Below are positions 13,358 to 20,352 of a DNA stretch of 54,210 nucleotides, one piece after another. The notes beneath the pieces were generated by a model, which was given only the letters and a program-made list of their open reading frames with translations, was not told the origin of the DNA and ran no database searches. How positions within the stretch are numbered: position 1 is the stretch's first letter; each line of letters opens with the position of its first letter. The position numbers and the translations under genes are program-made. The stretch is from a virus: positions 1 through 54,210 of the IMG/VR virus record IMGVR_UViG_3300042938_001105. One strand, given 5' to 3'.

Positions 13358-13726
13358 TTACCATGTTCTACATGCCCAATATCTTGGTTTCCATCTTGGT
13401 CCAGGATTATCACAATTGTGTCTTGCTCTAAACGATTTTCTTCTTTCAGGATTATTTTTTTTAATCCTCATTATTTTACCTTTGGCTGATTTTCCACCAA
13501 AACCAAAGTTTACTTTAACAACAGTACCTTTGTCGTTTTTAACGTACACCTTGGACTTTTTAATATCTCCCTGCATAATCTTACCAAGTTGGACGTTTCT
13601 ACCCTGATACTCAGCTTCGTTTAAAAAATTAACCTTTTCAACTGATCCATATATATCCTCATATAAATATTTTTTTATAGAGAATTCTTCATTTAATACT
13701 TTTCTAATAATTGATTCTATAATCAT
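13358..13726 (-). CDS. Protein with shared N-terminal peptide and RARHNC/RYWxCRxW domain (122 aa)
   Basis: Starting at 13726 the N-terminus is MIIESIIRKVLNEEF, with L-N-E at residue 13 and a second FLNEAEYQG site near residue 35. The C-terminal half is basic and ends in RRKSFRARHNCDNPGPRWKP then RYWACRTW. I recall this Cys/Trp-rich ending from T4-like phage structural or head-associated proteins (DUF5872-like), not verified. The start excludes the hydrophobic extension of the longer frame, which would overlap the opposing promoter. Confidence 0.68.
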   Translation of the reverse strand: MIIESIIRKVLNEEFSIKKYLYEDIYGSVEKVNFLNEAEYQGRNVQLGKIMQGDIKKSKVYVKNDKGTVVKVNFGFGGKSAKGKIMRIKKNNPERRKSFRARHNCDNPGPRWKPRYWACRTW

Positions 13727-13773
13727 ATTAATAAATATCATATAAAATAAAATAGGCATTATTTAAATTAATA

Positions 13774-13805
13774 TTTGTGATATTAAAAAAAAAATATTAA
13801 GTTTG
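13774..13805 (+). promoter_or_regulatory. Strong plus-strand Bacteroidota-type promoter
   Basis: TTTG (13774-13777), exactly 20 nt, then TAAGTTTG (13798-13805). The ATG at 13810 follows after 4 nt, so transcription probably starts at or very near the start codon. Confidence 0.85.
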
Positions 13806-13809
13806 TAGT

Positions 13810-14406
13810 ATGATGTATATGAAATCTTTGTTGGTATTATTATTTCCGTTTATTATGTTTTCACAAACAAATAGTGATGTGTATTCATATTATAAAGAAA
13901 TCACTTCTGGGTCAGAACATGGTAGTTCAAGTGGTTCTTTCAAATTTTATAACGATGTTTATATCTTTATTGAGGGCGATTATTCCGATTCGTTATATCT
14001 TGAACTATTAACAATAGTTTCAGAATTAAATGATTTAATTGACCCAATACAGTTTTATATTACTGATAAAAAAGACTCATCTAACATTCAAATTTATTGT
14101 GGTGATTCTAAAACCTATGCTAAAAAATACACATTTAGTAAATCAGAAATTGTTAATGCTTGGGGCTTAACGTTTATGTTTACAAAAAACGACACTATTG
14201 AGTTGTCTTTGGTGTTTATCGACACTAAAAGAAATTTGGATGAAAACCAAAGAAAAGATATATTACGTGAGGAATTAACCCAATCGTTGGGGTTTGGTCA
14301 GGATTCTTACTTATATCCTAATAGTGTTTTTTATCAGGGGTGGACCGAAATACATCATTACGCAGATATTGATAAAGAAATAATAAAACTTCATTACAAC
14401 AAATAA
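13810..14406 (+). CDS. Secreted DUF2927-like (metzincin-type) protein
   Basis: A signal peptide (MMYMKSLLVLLFPFIMFSQT) precedes a 178-residue exported domain. The C-terminal signature DILREELTQSLGFGQDSYLY then PNSVFY matches my memory of DUF2927, a family thought related to metalloproteases. The usual HExxH is replaced by REELTQSLG, so zinc catalysis is doubtful. It is transcribed alone on the plus strand from a perfect host-type promoter and followed by its own terminator: an accessory cassette acting outside the host cytoplasm. Confidence 0.65.
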   Translation: MMYMKSLLVLLFPFIMFSQTNSDVYSYYKEITSGSEHGSSSGSFKFYNDVYIFIEGDYSDSLYLELLTIVSELNDLIDPIQFYITDKKDSSNIQIYCGDSKTYAKKYTFSKSEIVNAWGLTFMFTKNDTIELSLVFIDTKRNLDENQRKDILREELTQSLGFGQDSYLYPNSVFYQGWTEIHHYADIDKEIIKLHYNK

Positions 14407-14431
14407 TCGTATAGTTATCTGACCTTATTAT

Positions 14432-14560
14432 TTATCCCTTACGGTTACAATAAGGGATTTTAAAGTCTCCTACGTTCTGTTTACCACAACTTCCACCAGC
14501 ACAAGAATCATTAATAAACTCTTACTTTAATACCTTTTTTATGATTTGATTAATGTTCAT
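14432..14560 (-). pseudogene. Remnant of a small shared-peptide gene, interrupted by TAA
   Basis: From the ATG at 14560 the frame reads MNINQIIKKVLK, TAA, then EFINDSCAGGSCGKQNVGDF and KIPYCNRKG before the next stop. The first 12 residues match the shared amphipathic peptide (compare IIRKVLNEEF in the gene at 13358). The stop falls exactly where N-E would be. It is either a decayed gene or a very short peptide. The low-coordinate end coincides with the terminator hairpin of the opposing gene, so the downstream frame may be partly fortuitous. Confidence 0.45.
14433..14461 (+). terminator. Terminator of the DUF2927-like gene
   Basis: ATCCCTTA and TAAGGGAT form a perfect 8-bp stem with a 9-nt loop followed by TTTT on the plus strand, 27 bp after the stop at 14406. 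Confidence 0.7.
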
Positions 14561-14563
14561 ATT

Positions 14564-15928
14564 TTATAAATATGGTTTAATAAATTTATCAAATCTAGTG
14601 TCAGGAGCATCAGGTTTACCGGCTTTCAATGCTAACTTGAAGAATTCGTCATTTGGATCGATTTGTTTACTTGGGAAGATACCTCTTGGATCATACTGTT
14701 TATCTACTTGTTGTTGTAAAACTTTTGTAATTTTACCATTTGTGTCCCAATATATTTTCCACCTAACAACAGGTCTAACGTATGGCTGACCATTTACGTT
14801 CATTTGATATTTAATCTCGTAACTAGACATGTGTGAGTCTGCCGATTTTTTATTTTCGTCTGCCACAAGTAGTGTCTGACTACACGAATCAAAGGTGTTT
14901 GGTCGTGCGCCAGCATTTAATGAGTTTTTACCGTTACAGAAATAAGCACCGGTTAATACAAACCCATCTCTACCTAATTTTTTGAACTCATCAATATTAT
15001 TTGGTATTTTACCTCCAATTGGATCTTTTGGTGTATTATCTGTTGAGCTACTTGTCTCTTCAACACCACAAATATCAATTTCAACTATAACTATTTGTCC
15101 GGGATTTGGGTATTTACCCGTATTACGTGTATCGTCAACCTTACCTCCAGTATCAACAACATAAGATAATACTTGAGGTTTTAATGTAGGACTTAATGCT
15201 ATGCCCTTTGATGGTAAAGTTTTAACTAATTCAGCATAAAGACCGTTAGCCCTATCAACCGCTAATTGTTTGTTTTTAGCAAACTGATTAGGATCATAAG
15301 CAGGATTATCAGGATATTTTTGAAAATTATAATTATTATCCATTTCAGGTTTTACCGGTTTACCTCCGTATCTATTACTAGCCCCACCAGTTAATCTAAT
15401 ACCACTAACCACAGCCTTACCTTTAACATAACTCGCATTAGTTACTTCGTTAGTCTTTATCCCATTAATTAGATTTGCCATGAATTTTGTCATATTTGCA
15501 GGGTTTGATGTTACCCTTACAGGGAAAGACCCTATAACCGTAATTTTAGTACATTTAGCACCAAAACTAGAAGGTGTAACACCTTCCTTAGCAATTTGTG
15601 TTGATGCAGAAACCCCACTATCAACGTCAGGTCCTGAATCGTTACTTTTAGGCTTAGTATCGGCTAAGGTTCCACAACCAGGTGTTCTACCAAAAATTTT
15701 AGTACATATGGCTTCTCTACCTTTAGATGTTGTATGTTTTTTCCAATTTGGGTTCACCCCATCGGTTTTCATTGCATAAAAATATTCGTCACCTTCTTTT
15801 TTATATTGATATGGGTCCCCCTGACCACCTTGCTTAACTTCTTGTTCATTTAATAACTTTTTATAGTTATTATGCATCTCAATTATTTGTTTTTTTTCTT
15901 TTTCATTCAGGATAAACATATTTTTCAT
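14564..15928 (-). CDS. Large cargo-type or virion protein with shared N-terminal peptide (454 aa)
   Basis: The N-terminus MKNMFILNEKEKKQIIEMHN leads to KKLLNEQ, with L-N-E at residue 28, as in the gene at 11970. Residues about 30-90 contain a YFYAMKTDGVNPNWKKHTTS segment and Cys pairs. A central domain (about 130-290) has VIGSFPVRVTSNPANMTKFM, LAVDRANGLYAELVKTLPSK and GQIVIVEIDICG, in an order loosely like an OmpA-type fold. The C-terminal domain holds VRPVVRWKIYWDTNGKI. No signal peptide is present. Function is unknown; delivery to the cell envelope is a guess from the central domain. Confidence 0.72.
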   Translation of the reverse strand: MKNMFILNEKEKKQIIEMHNNYKKLLNEQEVKQGGQGDPYQYKKEGDEYFYAMKTDGVNPNWKKHTTSKGREAICTKIFGRTPGCGTLADTKPKSNDSGPDVDSGVSASTQIAKEGVTPSSFGAKCTKITVIGSFPVRVTSNPANMTKFMANLINGIKTNEVTNASYVKGKAVVSGIRLTGGASNRYGGKPVKPEMDNNYNFQKYPDNPAYDPNQFAKNKQLAVDRANGLYAELVKTLPSKGIALSPTLKPQVLSYVVDTGGKVDDTRNTGKYPNPGQIVIVEIDICGVEETSSSTDNTPKDPIGGKIPNNIDEFKKLGRDGFVLTGAYFCNGKNSLNAGARPNTFDSCSQTLLVADENKKSADSHMSSYEIKYQMNVNGQPYVRPVVRWKIYWDTNGKITKVLQQQVDKQYDPRGIFPSKQIDPNDEFFKLALKAGKPDAPDTRFDKFIKPYL

Positions 15929-15960
15929 AAACAGAATTTATAATAAATATCCTATAAAAT

Positions 15961-15986
15961 AAAAAAGGTGGAATTTCTTCCACCTT
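15961..15986 (-). terminator. Terminator after the LysM cargo gene
   Basis: AAGGTGGAA and TTCCACCTT form a perfect 9-bp stem with a 4-nt loop, followed by a T-tract on the minus strand. The same stem sequence recurs at 17552-17583. Confidence 0.85.
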
Positions 15987-16002
15987 ATTATTATTATTAT
16001 TA

Positions 16003-17520
16003 TTACGCAACCCTTACTTTATTTCCGGGGTTTATTTTTAACCCATTGGCATAATTAAGTTGGTTTAATATTTCCATAGTTAAACCAGCACCTGCAAATT
16101 TTTGTAATATTTTTTGTAGAGTGTCTCCTTTAGCGATTGTATAATATAATTTAGTAACTTTTCCAACAATTTGTTTTGTAATATTTTTATCTCCTACCGC
16201 AGCCACTTTTTTCCCTAAACTTACTAAATCAAAATGGCTACCTTTAGCCACTTTCATATTTTGAGTTAATGCTCCTGTACTGAAATATTTCTTCATTCCT
16301 TTCCCAATTTCTAAAAAAAAGTTTTCAACCGACTTAGTAAATTTTTGGAGTGGCTTCATTACTTTTCCAATTAATGGAATTTTAGTGGTAATCCATGTAA
16401 ATGCTTGTCCTATTTTTGTAATTATTGTTCCTCCACCTGTTACAATTTTTTGTAACCATGGAACTACGGTTTTAGTAATTGCGGGAGTTGTTTTTGAGGC
16501 GCTTGCAATTCCTGGTATAAATGCTTGAATTGATTTAATTGTGGTTAAAGTGGTTTTAACTCCCTTGAATATTGCCGCCGCAGCCCCCGAACCTAATAAT
16601 CCGACACAATCAGTTAATACATTATACCAATTCCAATTTCCTTTTGCGAATCCTTGATACCCAATGTCATAAACAGTTAGTAATCCCCAAGCTATCAAAT
16701 TTACCAAATTACCAACACCCGTTAGAGCTAAAACTATTTGTATAGCTATTCCGGCAACTCCATTTAAAAAATTTCTAAATGTTTCAACCCAATCTTCGAA
16801 TGTCATTTTTTTTATTTTTTCCCAATTGTCGTAAACTTTTTTTGCGTCCATTCCTAATTTGATTGTATTTAATCCTGGAACCAAATACGCAAACTCACTA
16901 TCCAAAAATTTAGTAATATAAGGTGTAACAGTTTGAACCACTTTTTTTCCGATCTCAATACCTTTATTTATTCCTGTTTTTACTGTTTGATATCCTTTTT
17001 GTAACCCAGTTTTTACTGTTTGCACTCCGGCCTTTGCTAGTGCAACACCTTTATTTGCTACTGTTTTTACTGCATTAACACCTGAGTCGACTAAATTACC
17101 AACACCGTCCCAAAATCCTTGTTCATTTAATGAAATGTTAAAATTTCTTCTATTAAGGAATCCACATTCGTAAAGTACGCTACTTTTTAAAAAATCAAAA
17201 AAGTTATACAAAGTTCTAAATGAATGATTGGAACTTTCTAATAACATATTATTTGTAAAATTATTATCAAATTGCTCATGTATGAAATTTGTTCTTGGGA
17301 ATATATCTAAAACGTAATTATCCATCATCTCTTCAAGATATTCTTGTCTTTTAGATTCGTTCATTTTTTTCATGTTTTTAATGTGAAGACCTTTTTGGCT
17401 ATTCAATTCATTAAATAAAGTTCCAAAAACTTTTTTAAAATTTGACATTTCCATTTGTTGTTTTGTTTTTTGAGCAATTAAGTCAACTTGGTTTTCAGAT
17501 AGTAAATATATGTTTTTCAT
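16003..17520 (-). CDS. Membrane-active cargo-type protein with C-terminal LysM (505 aa)
   Basis: The start at 17520 gives MKNIYLLSENQVDLIAQKTK, a shared-type N-terminus. A long leader ends at ISLNE near residue 133. The following QGFWDGVGNLVDSGVNAVKT begins a series of amphipathic 11-residue-like repeats (KTGLQKGYQTVKTGINKG). Strongly hydrophobic segments come next (AIQIVLALTGVGNLVNLIAW; LLGSGAAAAIFKG) and a C-terminal LysM domain (YYTIAKGDTLQKILQKFAGA to NPGNKVRVA). The combination of a long cleavable leader, membrane-inserting helices and a peptidoglycan-binding end suggests a protein ejected to form a channel across the envelope. This is inference. Confidence 0.75.
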   Translation of the reverse strand: MKNIYLLSENQVDLIAQKTKQQMEMSNFKKVFGTLFNELNSQKGLHIKNMKKMNESKRQEYLEEMMDNYVLDIFPRTNFIHEQFDNNFTNNMLLESSNHSFRTLYNFFDFLKSSVLYECGFLNRRNFNISLNEQGFWDGVGNLVDSGVNAVKTVANKGVALAKAGVQTVKTGLQKGYQTVKTGINKGIEIGKKVVQTVTPYITKFLDSEFAYLVPGLNTIKLGMDAKKVYDNWEKIKKMTFEDWVETFRNFLNGVAGIAIQIVLALTGVGNLVNLIAWGLLTVYDIGYQGFAKGNWNWYNVLTDCVGLLGSGAAAAIFKGVKTTLTTIKSIQAFIPGIASASKTTPAITKTVVPWLQKIVTGGGTIITKIGQAFTWITTKIPLIGKVMKPLQKFTKSVENFFLEIGKGMKKYFSTGALTQNMKVAKGSHFDLVSLGKKVAAVGDKNITKQIVGKVTKLYYTIAKGDTLQKILQKFAGAGLTMEILNQLNYANGLKINPGNKVRVA

Positions 17521-17551
17521 TTTCTTTTTAATTATAAATATATAAAGAAAC

Positions 17552-17583
17552 AAAAAAAGGTGGAATCTCTTCCACCTTTTTTT
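17552..17583 (-). terminator. Terminator with the same stem as at 15961
   Basis: AAGGTGGAA, 4-nt loop, TTCCACCTT, flanked by A- and T-tracts. On the minus strand it ends the gene at 17642-17908. Confidence 0.85.
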
Positions 17584-17641
17584 GGGTCGACATTGAATGT
17601 CAACTGCCCCACCACTTCATTTTAAAGATTAAACAAAGAAA

Positions 17642-17908
17642 CTATCCCTCAAGTTTTGATTTTGCAATAACAACATCAGACATTGACATTTCTTTGGTGT
17701 TACCTAACACCAAACTTTCTTTTAACATTACATTTGGTACGTGAATTAAAAAGTCTTTACCGTTGTATGTCGTAAAGTCATTACCCAAAGCTAATGCTGT
17801 GTGAATCATTTTTAAAAAAATCTTGAATTGAGTTTCATCAACAAATGTTTCGTTGATTAACTCCCCATACTTTGGGTGAACAAGTAATATGTTTTTAATT
17901 GATGCCAT
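17642..17908 (-). CDS. Hypothetical protein (88 aa)
   Basis: An alpha/beta protein (MASIKNILLVHPKYGELINE...; FLIHVPNVMLKESLVLG) with no membrane segment or known motif. It is a single-gene unit with its own promoter (17925-17956) and terminator, which suggests independent, probably early, expression. Confidence 0.7.
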   Translation of the reverse strand: MASIKNILLVHPKYGELINETFVDETQFKIFLKMIHTALALGNDFTTYNGKDFLIHVPNVMLKESLVLGNTKEMSMSDVVIAKSKLEG

Positions 17909-17924
17909 TTTCTTATTGTTTCTA

Positions 17925-17956
17925 CAAAGATAATAAATTTATTTTAATTTTTCAAA
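17925..17956 (-). promoter_or_regulatory. Strong Bacteroidota-type promoter
   Basis: The minus strand reads TTTG, 20 nt, TATCTTTG; the ATG at 17908 lies 16 nt downstream of the -7 element. Confidence 0.85.
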
Positions 17957-17963
17957 CATTTTT

Positions 17964-18383
17964 TTAATGAACATACTTAATTTTTGAAATAATGGTATCG
18001 CTACTGTTTGTTAACCCAAAGTATTTTAAATCATCCATAACGTATTGTTTGATGTCGTATCGGTAATAATCATTTATTGATCTAACTCTACTAGATAAAA
18101 TATGTTTAACATAATATTCGCTATGATTCATAAACTTGGTATTTTTAATGTCAACTTCAACATCAACCTCATAAACAAATGAGTTCTCTCTTTCCAAATA
18201 ATATCTGTTTCTATATTTTCTAACGGATGTGATTTTAATTGTAGACCCTGAAAGGATATCGTAACGATCATATCGATTATCATGTCGACCATCTACAGTT
18301 ATGGCCATATTTTTGTTAATTTTTTTAATAGACAATATCTCTTTGTCTTTTATTGCTCTACCAATTTTATATCCGTTTTCCAT
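17964..18383 (-). CDS. Hypothetical protein (139 aa)
   Basis: I start at MENGYKIGRAIKDKE (18383) because the promoter ends 4 nt upstream; the longer frame would read through it. The protein is basic and beta-rich (AITVDGRHDNRYDRYDIL; VYEVDVEVDIKNTKF) with repeated Tyr/Arg pairs. No family is recognised. The mRNA should be leaderless. Confidence 0.7.
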   Translation of the reverse strand: MENGYKIGRAIKDKEILSIKKINKNMAITVDGRHDNRYDRYDILSGSTIKITSVRKYRNRYYLERENSFVYEVDVEVDIKNTKFMNHSEYYVKHILSSRVRSINDYYRYDIKQYVMDDLKYFGLTNSSDTIISKIKYVH

Positions 18384-18387
18384 ACAA

Positions 18388-18418
18388 CAAAGATACGCAA
18401 AAAAATGAATTGCACAAA
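18388..18418 (-). promoter_or_regulatory. Strong promoter overlapping an upstream terminator
   Basis: The minus strand reads TTTG, 19 nt, TATCTTTG. The upstream TTTG is the end of the T-tract of the terminator at 18419-18441. Confidence 0.82.
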
Positions 18419-18441
18419 AAAACCCACCAAAAAGTAGGTTT
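18419..18441 (-). terminator. Terminator of the lipoprotein gene
   Basis: AACCTAC and GTGGGTT pair across a T-rich loop, followed by a T-tract ending in G on the minus strand. Confidence 0.65.
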
Positions 18442-18462
18442 AATTTTAAAATAAATGTAAAA

Positions 18463-18648
18463 TTATTTTTTTGTTGTCTCAGAAACAACTTCAGTTGTTG
18501 TTAAAGTAGAGTCCGATACGTTTGTTACATCTTCACTTGAAACTTCAGTCGAAGCTTCAGTTGTTGCTCCATTTCCGTTTTCACCACAAGCAGTCATAAG
18601 AGTGATTGTCGTAAAAAGAACGATAGATAAGATAATTAATTTTTGCAT
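18463..18648 (-). CDS. Small Thr/Ser-rich lipoprotein (61 aa)
   Basis: The signal peptide MQKLIILSIVLFTTITLMTA ends at a lipobox (LMTAC, Cys21). The mature 41 residues (GENGNGATTEASTEVSSEDV...) are Thr, Ser and Glu, with no hydrophobic core, like a mucin-type stalk. It should be anchored in the host membrane by its lipid. It lies between the long structured RNA region and a promoter. Surface exclusion is possible but untested. Confidence 0.7.
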   Translation of the reverse strand: MQKLIILSIVLFTTITLMTACGENGNGATTEASTEVSSEDVTNVSDSTLTTTEVVSETTKK

Positions 18649-18680
18649 GCTTTCAATTGAATTTAAAGTTTATGTTAAAA

Positions 18681-18703
18681 AAAAACCTGAGATTACAGTT
18701 TTT
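18681..18703 (-). terminator. Terminator closing the structured RNA
   Basis: AAAAAC-TG and CA-G-GTTTTT pair with one bulge and are followed by nine T on the minus strand. Confidence 0.6.
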
Positions 18704-19640
18704 GTAAGTGTCTTTCGAGTCATTATTGTTTCTACTCTTATCCACAGGATTTTGTCCCGTAACACTCATTACCGATTGGTTAGACCAATCACCCCTTGAC
18801 GATACAACTACTCTCTTACTACTCCTGTCTCCCCAAGATTGCGTCCTGGTTCGGTCTTCGACGACCTAGAGATTTTTCATAAAAATACGGTCAAACTTGC
18901 GGTTATCACGTTCCACTGACAGCCAGTGAATAGGTGGGTAACTTCCGTTATATCGTGACGAACACTTTTGCTTTTTAGTTATAAGTTTTACCTTTTCTAT
19001 AAAAGTTTTTGTGTTGTGGATTAATCAAAGTTGTGGTCCGTCTTAAGCTTCATTATCTTTTGAATAACAAAATACCAAACAACTTCGTGAAATGTCCCCA
19101 TTTCAATATTTCAAGACTACTTCGAAACTAACCCCTTGGTAGAAGTCGGTTAAGGTTAATAACGGCACCACCCGTACATTAACATACCTTTCGGTTTTAA
19201 GTACCCTCTGATACTGGAACACGCAATAATGAAATTGGATAACCTCATTTTTTGCAATATCCCTACGGGTTATTCCTATTGGTGTTCCCACCTCAAATTG
19301 ACAACCCACATTGCCAATTCGTCTAATCAGTTTTCCTACAGCGTTGCCCTCGGTACTCAAGATTAAACGGTATCCCGCTTGTGTACTCAAGTTCGGTTAC
19401 CCAAACCGCAAATCAGTTACACTTCCGACTCACTTTATCCTACTTTCATAGTTTATTTTATGGACTATACACGGCCCAAGACCTTCATGTCAACTACTCT
19501 TAAAGAAAGGGGGGTTAATCTCTTACTTAATTCAAGTCGATCACTTCGATCGGTTATAATTTCAAAGAACTTTTCGGACTTTTCCGATTTGTTTTACAAA
19601 GTTAAGACATTTATTTTAATCTGTCAAGTACCTTGTGAAC
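18690..19640 (-). ncRNA. Candidate large structured RNA (about 950 nt)
   Basis: This block has no credible gene on either strand and is visibly richer in G and C than its surroundings. It is full of short perfect hairpins: GATTGGT-TAG-ACCAATC, GGTC/GACC, CACTG-ACAGC-CAGTG, CCC-TAC-GGG, CGATC-ACTTC-GATCG and CGGA-CTTT-TCCG. A promoter at 19855-19886 and a terminator at 18681-18703 frame it on the minus strand; only a 47-residue reading frame lies between promoter and RNA. Size and phage context recall GOLLD and ROOL, the large ornate RNAs of phages often found near tRNAs. I cannot verify the identity. Confidence 0.6.
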
Positions 19641-19645
19641 TTTTT

Positions 19646-19789
19646 TTAATTTTTTTCTACAAACACATCATCAGTTCCGTATTTGTTAGCCTGTGCAGTT
19701 GCAAATTCAGCACTTGGCGTATAATACTTTTTCCCGTCAGACCCATAGTAAGAAAATATTAAATTTTCAACAACTAATGTTTCACTCAT
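19646..19789 (-). CDS. Small protein at the head of the structured-RNA transcript (47 aa)
   Basis: The 47-residue product (MSETLVVENLIFSYYGSDGK... to DDVFVEKN) has a normal soluble composition, with a strand-loop-helix look (EFATAQANKYGTDDV). It lies 66 bp downstream of a strong promoter, and the structured RNA follows within a few bases. It may be a genuine small gene or a translated leader. Confidence 0.55.
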   Translation of the reverse strand: MSETLVVENLIFSYYGSDGKKYYTPSAEFATAQANKYGTDDVFVEKN

Positions 19790-19854
19790 AAAAAGAGTTT
19801 TTTTTAAAGGTTAATATTTCAATTAATTAATTAGGACATTTCCTAATTGTTTTA

Positions 19855-19886
19855 CAAATCTAATACTATTATTTTGATTTGTCAAA
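19855..19886 (-). promoter_or_regulatory. Strong promoter of the structured-RNA transcript
   Basis: The minus strand reads TTTG, 20 nt, TAGATTTG. The segment GTTTGACAAATCAAAA matches the tRNA-operon promoter (10183-10214) at all but one base. Confidence 0.85.
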
Positions 19887-19995
19887 CAACCGGTAAAAAA
19901 ATTTTGATTTTTTGAGGGTATATATAAATATACGTCTGTTAACCAAAAAAACACAAATTATTATTTTTTTTTAATTTTTTTAGGTATTTATTAGT

Positions 19996-20352
19996 ATGAA
20001 TCTTTTCATTAATGATAATATGTTTAAATGTAAAGTTTGCGTTACACCAAACTCAATTACAGATGGGATGAAAAATAAAACATTCAACATGAATTTTAAT
20101 GGTATGTTTTTCATTATGCCAAACAAATCTCAACAATCGTTTTGGATGTATGAATGTATAACACCATTAGATATTGTTATGATTGATGGTGATACTATTA
20201 CAAAAATACATCATAATTGCTTACCTTGTGAGGTTGAGACCTCTTGTGAAGAATACTCTGGTTATGGTAATTACATATTAGAACTTCAAGGAGGTACCTG
20301 TCATGACTCTAATATCAAAGAGGGTGACCTTATTAGTACTACCCTTTATTAA
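19996..20352 (+). CDS. DUF192 (UPF0127) family protein
   Basis: The 118-residue protein follows the DUF192 pattern: GMFFIMPNKSQQSFWMYECI (usual MLF-x-F ... FWMKNT), TPLDIVMIDGDTITKIHHNC and ILELQGGTCHDSNIKEGDLI (usual VLELPAG-x-G-x-GD). The family forms a small beta-barrel of unknown function, present in bacteria, archaea and phages. The N-terminus lacks the secretion signal of cellular homologues. It is convergent with the DHH gene and overlaps it by 14 bp. Confidence 0.82.
   Translation: MNLFINDNMFKCKVCVTPNSITDGMKNKTFNMNFNGMFFIMPNKSQQSFWMYECITPLDIVMIDGDTITKIHHNCLPCEVETSCEEYSGYGNYILELQGGTCHDSNIKEGDLISTTLY

Noticed and set aside
19531-19590. RNase P RNA or tmRNA in the structured block
   Set aside because: GGAAAAGTCCG resembles part of RNase P, but the other conserved blocks are missing, and no tRNA-like T-arm for tmRNA is seen.
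19103-19762. Frames of 95 aa (minus, 19103-19390) and 127 aa (plus, 19379-19762)
   Set aside because: They overlap each other's region and the structured block, have Val/Arg- or Ser/Leu/Phe-rich atypical composition, and the second runs antisense through the 47-residue gene.
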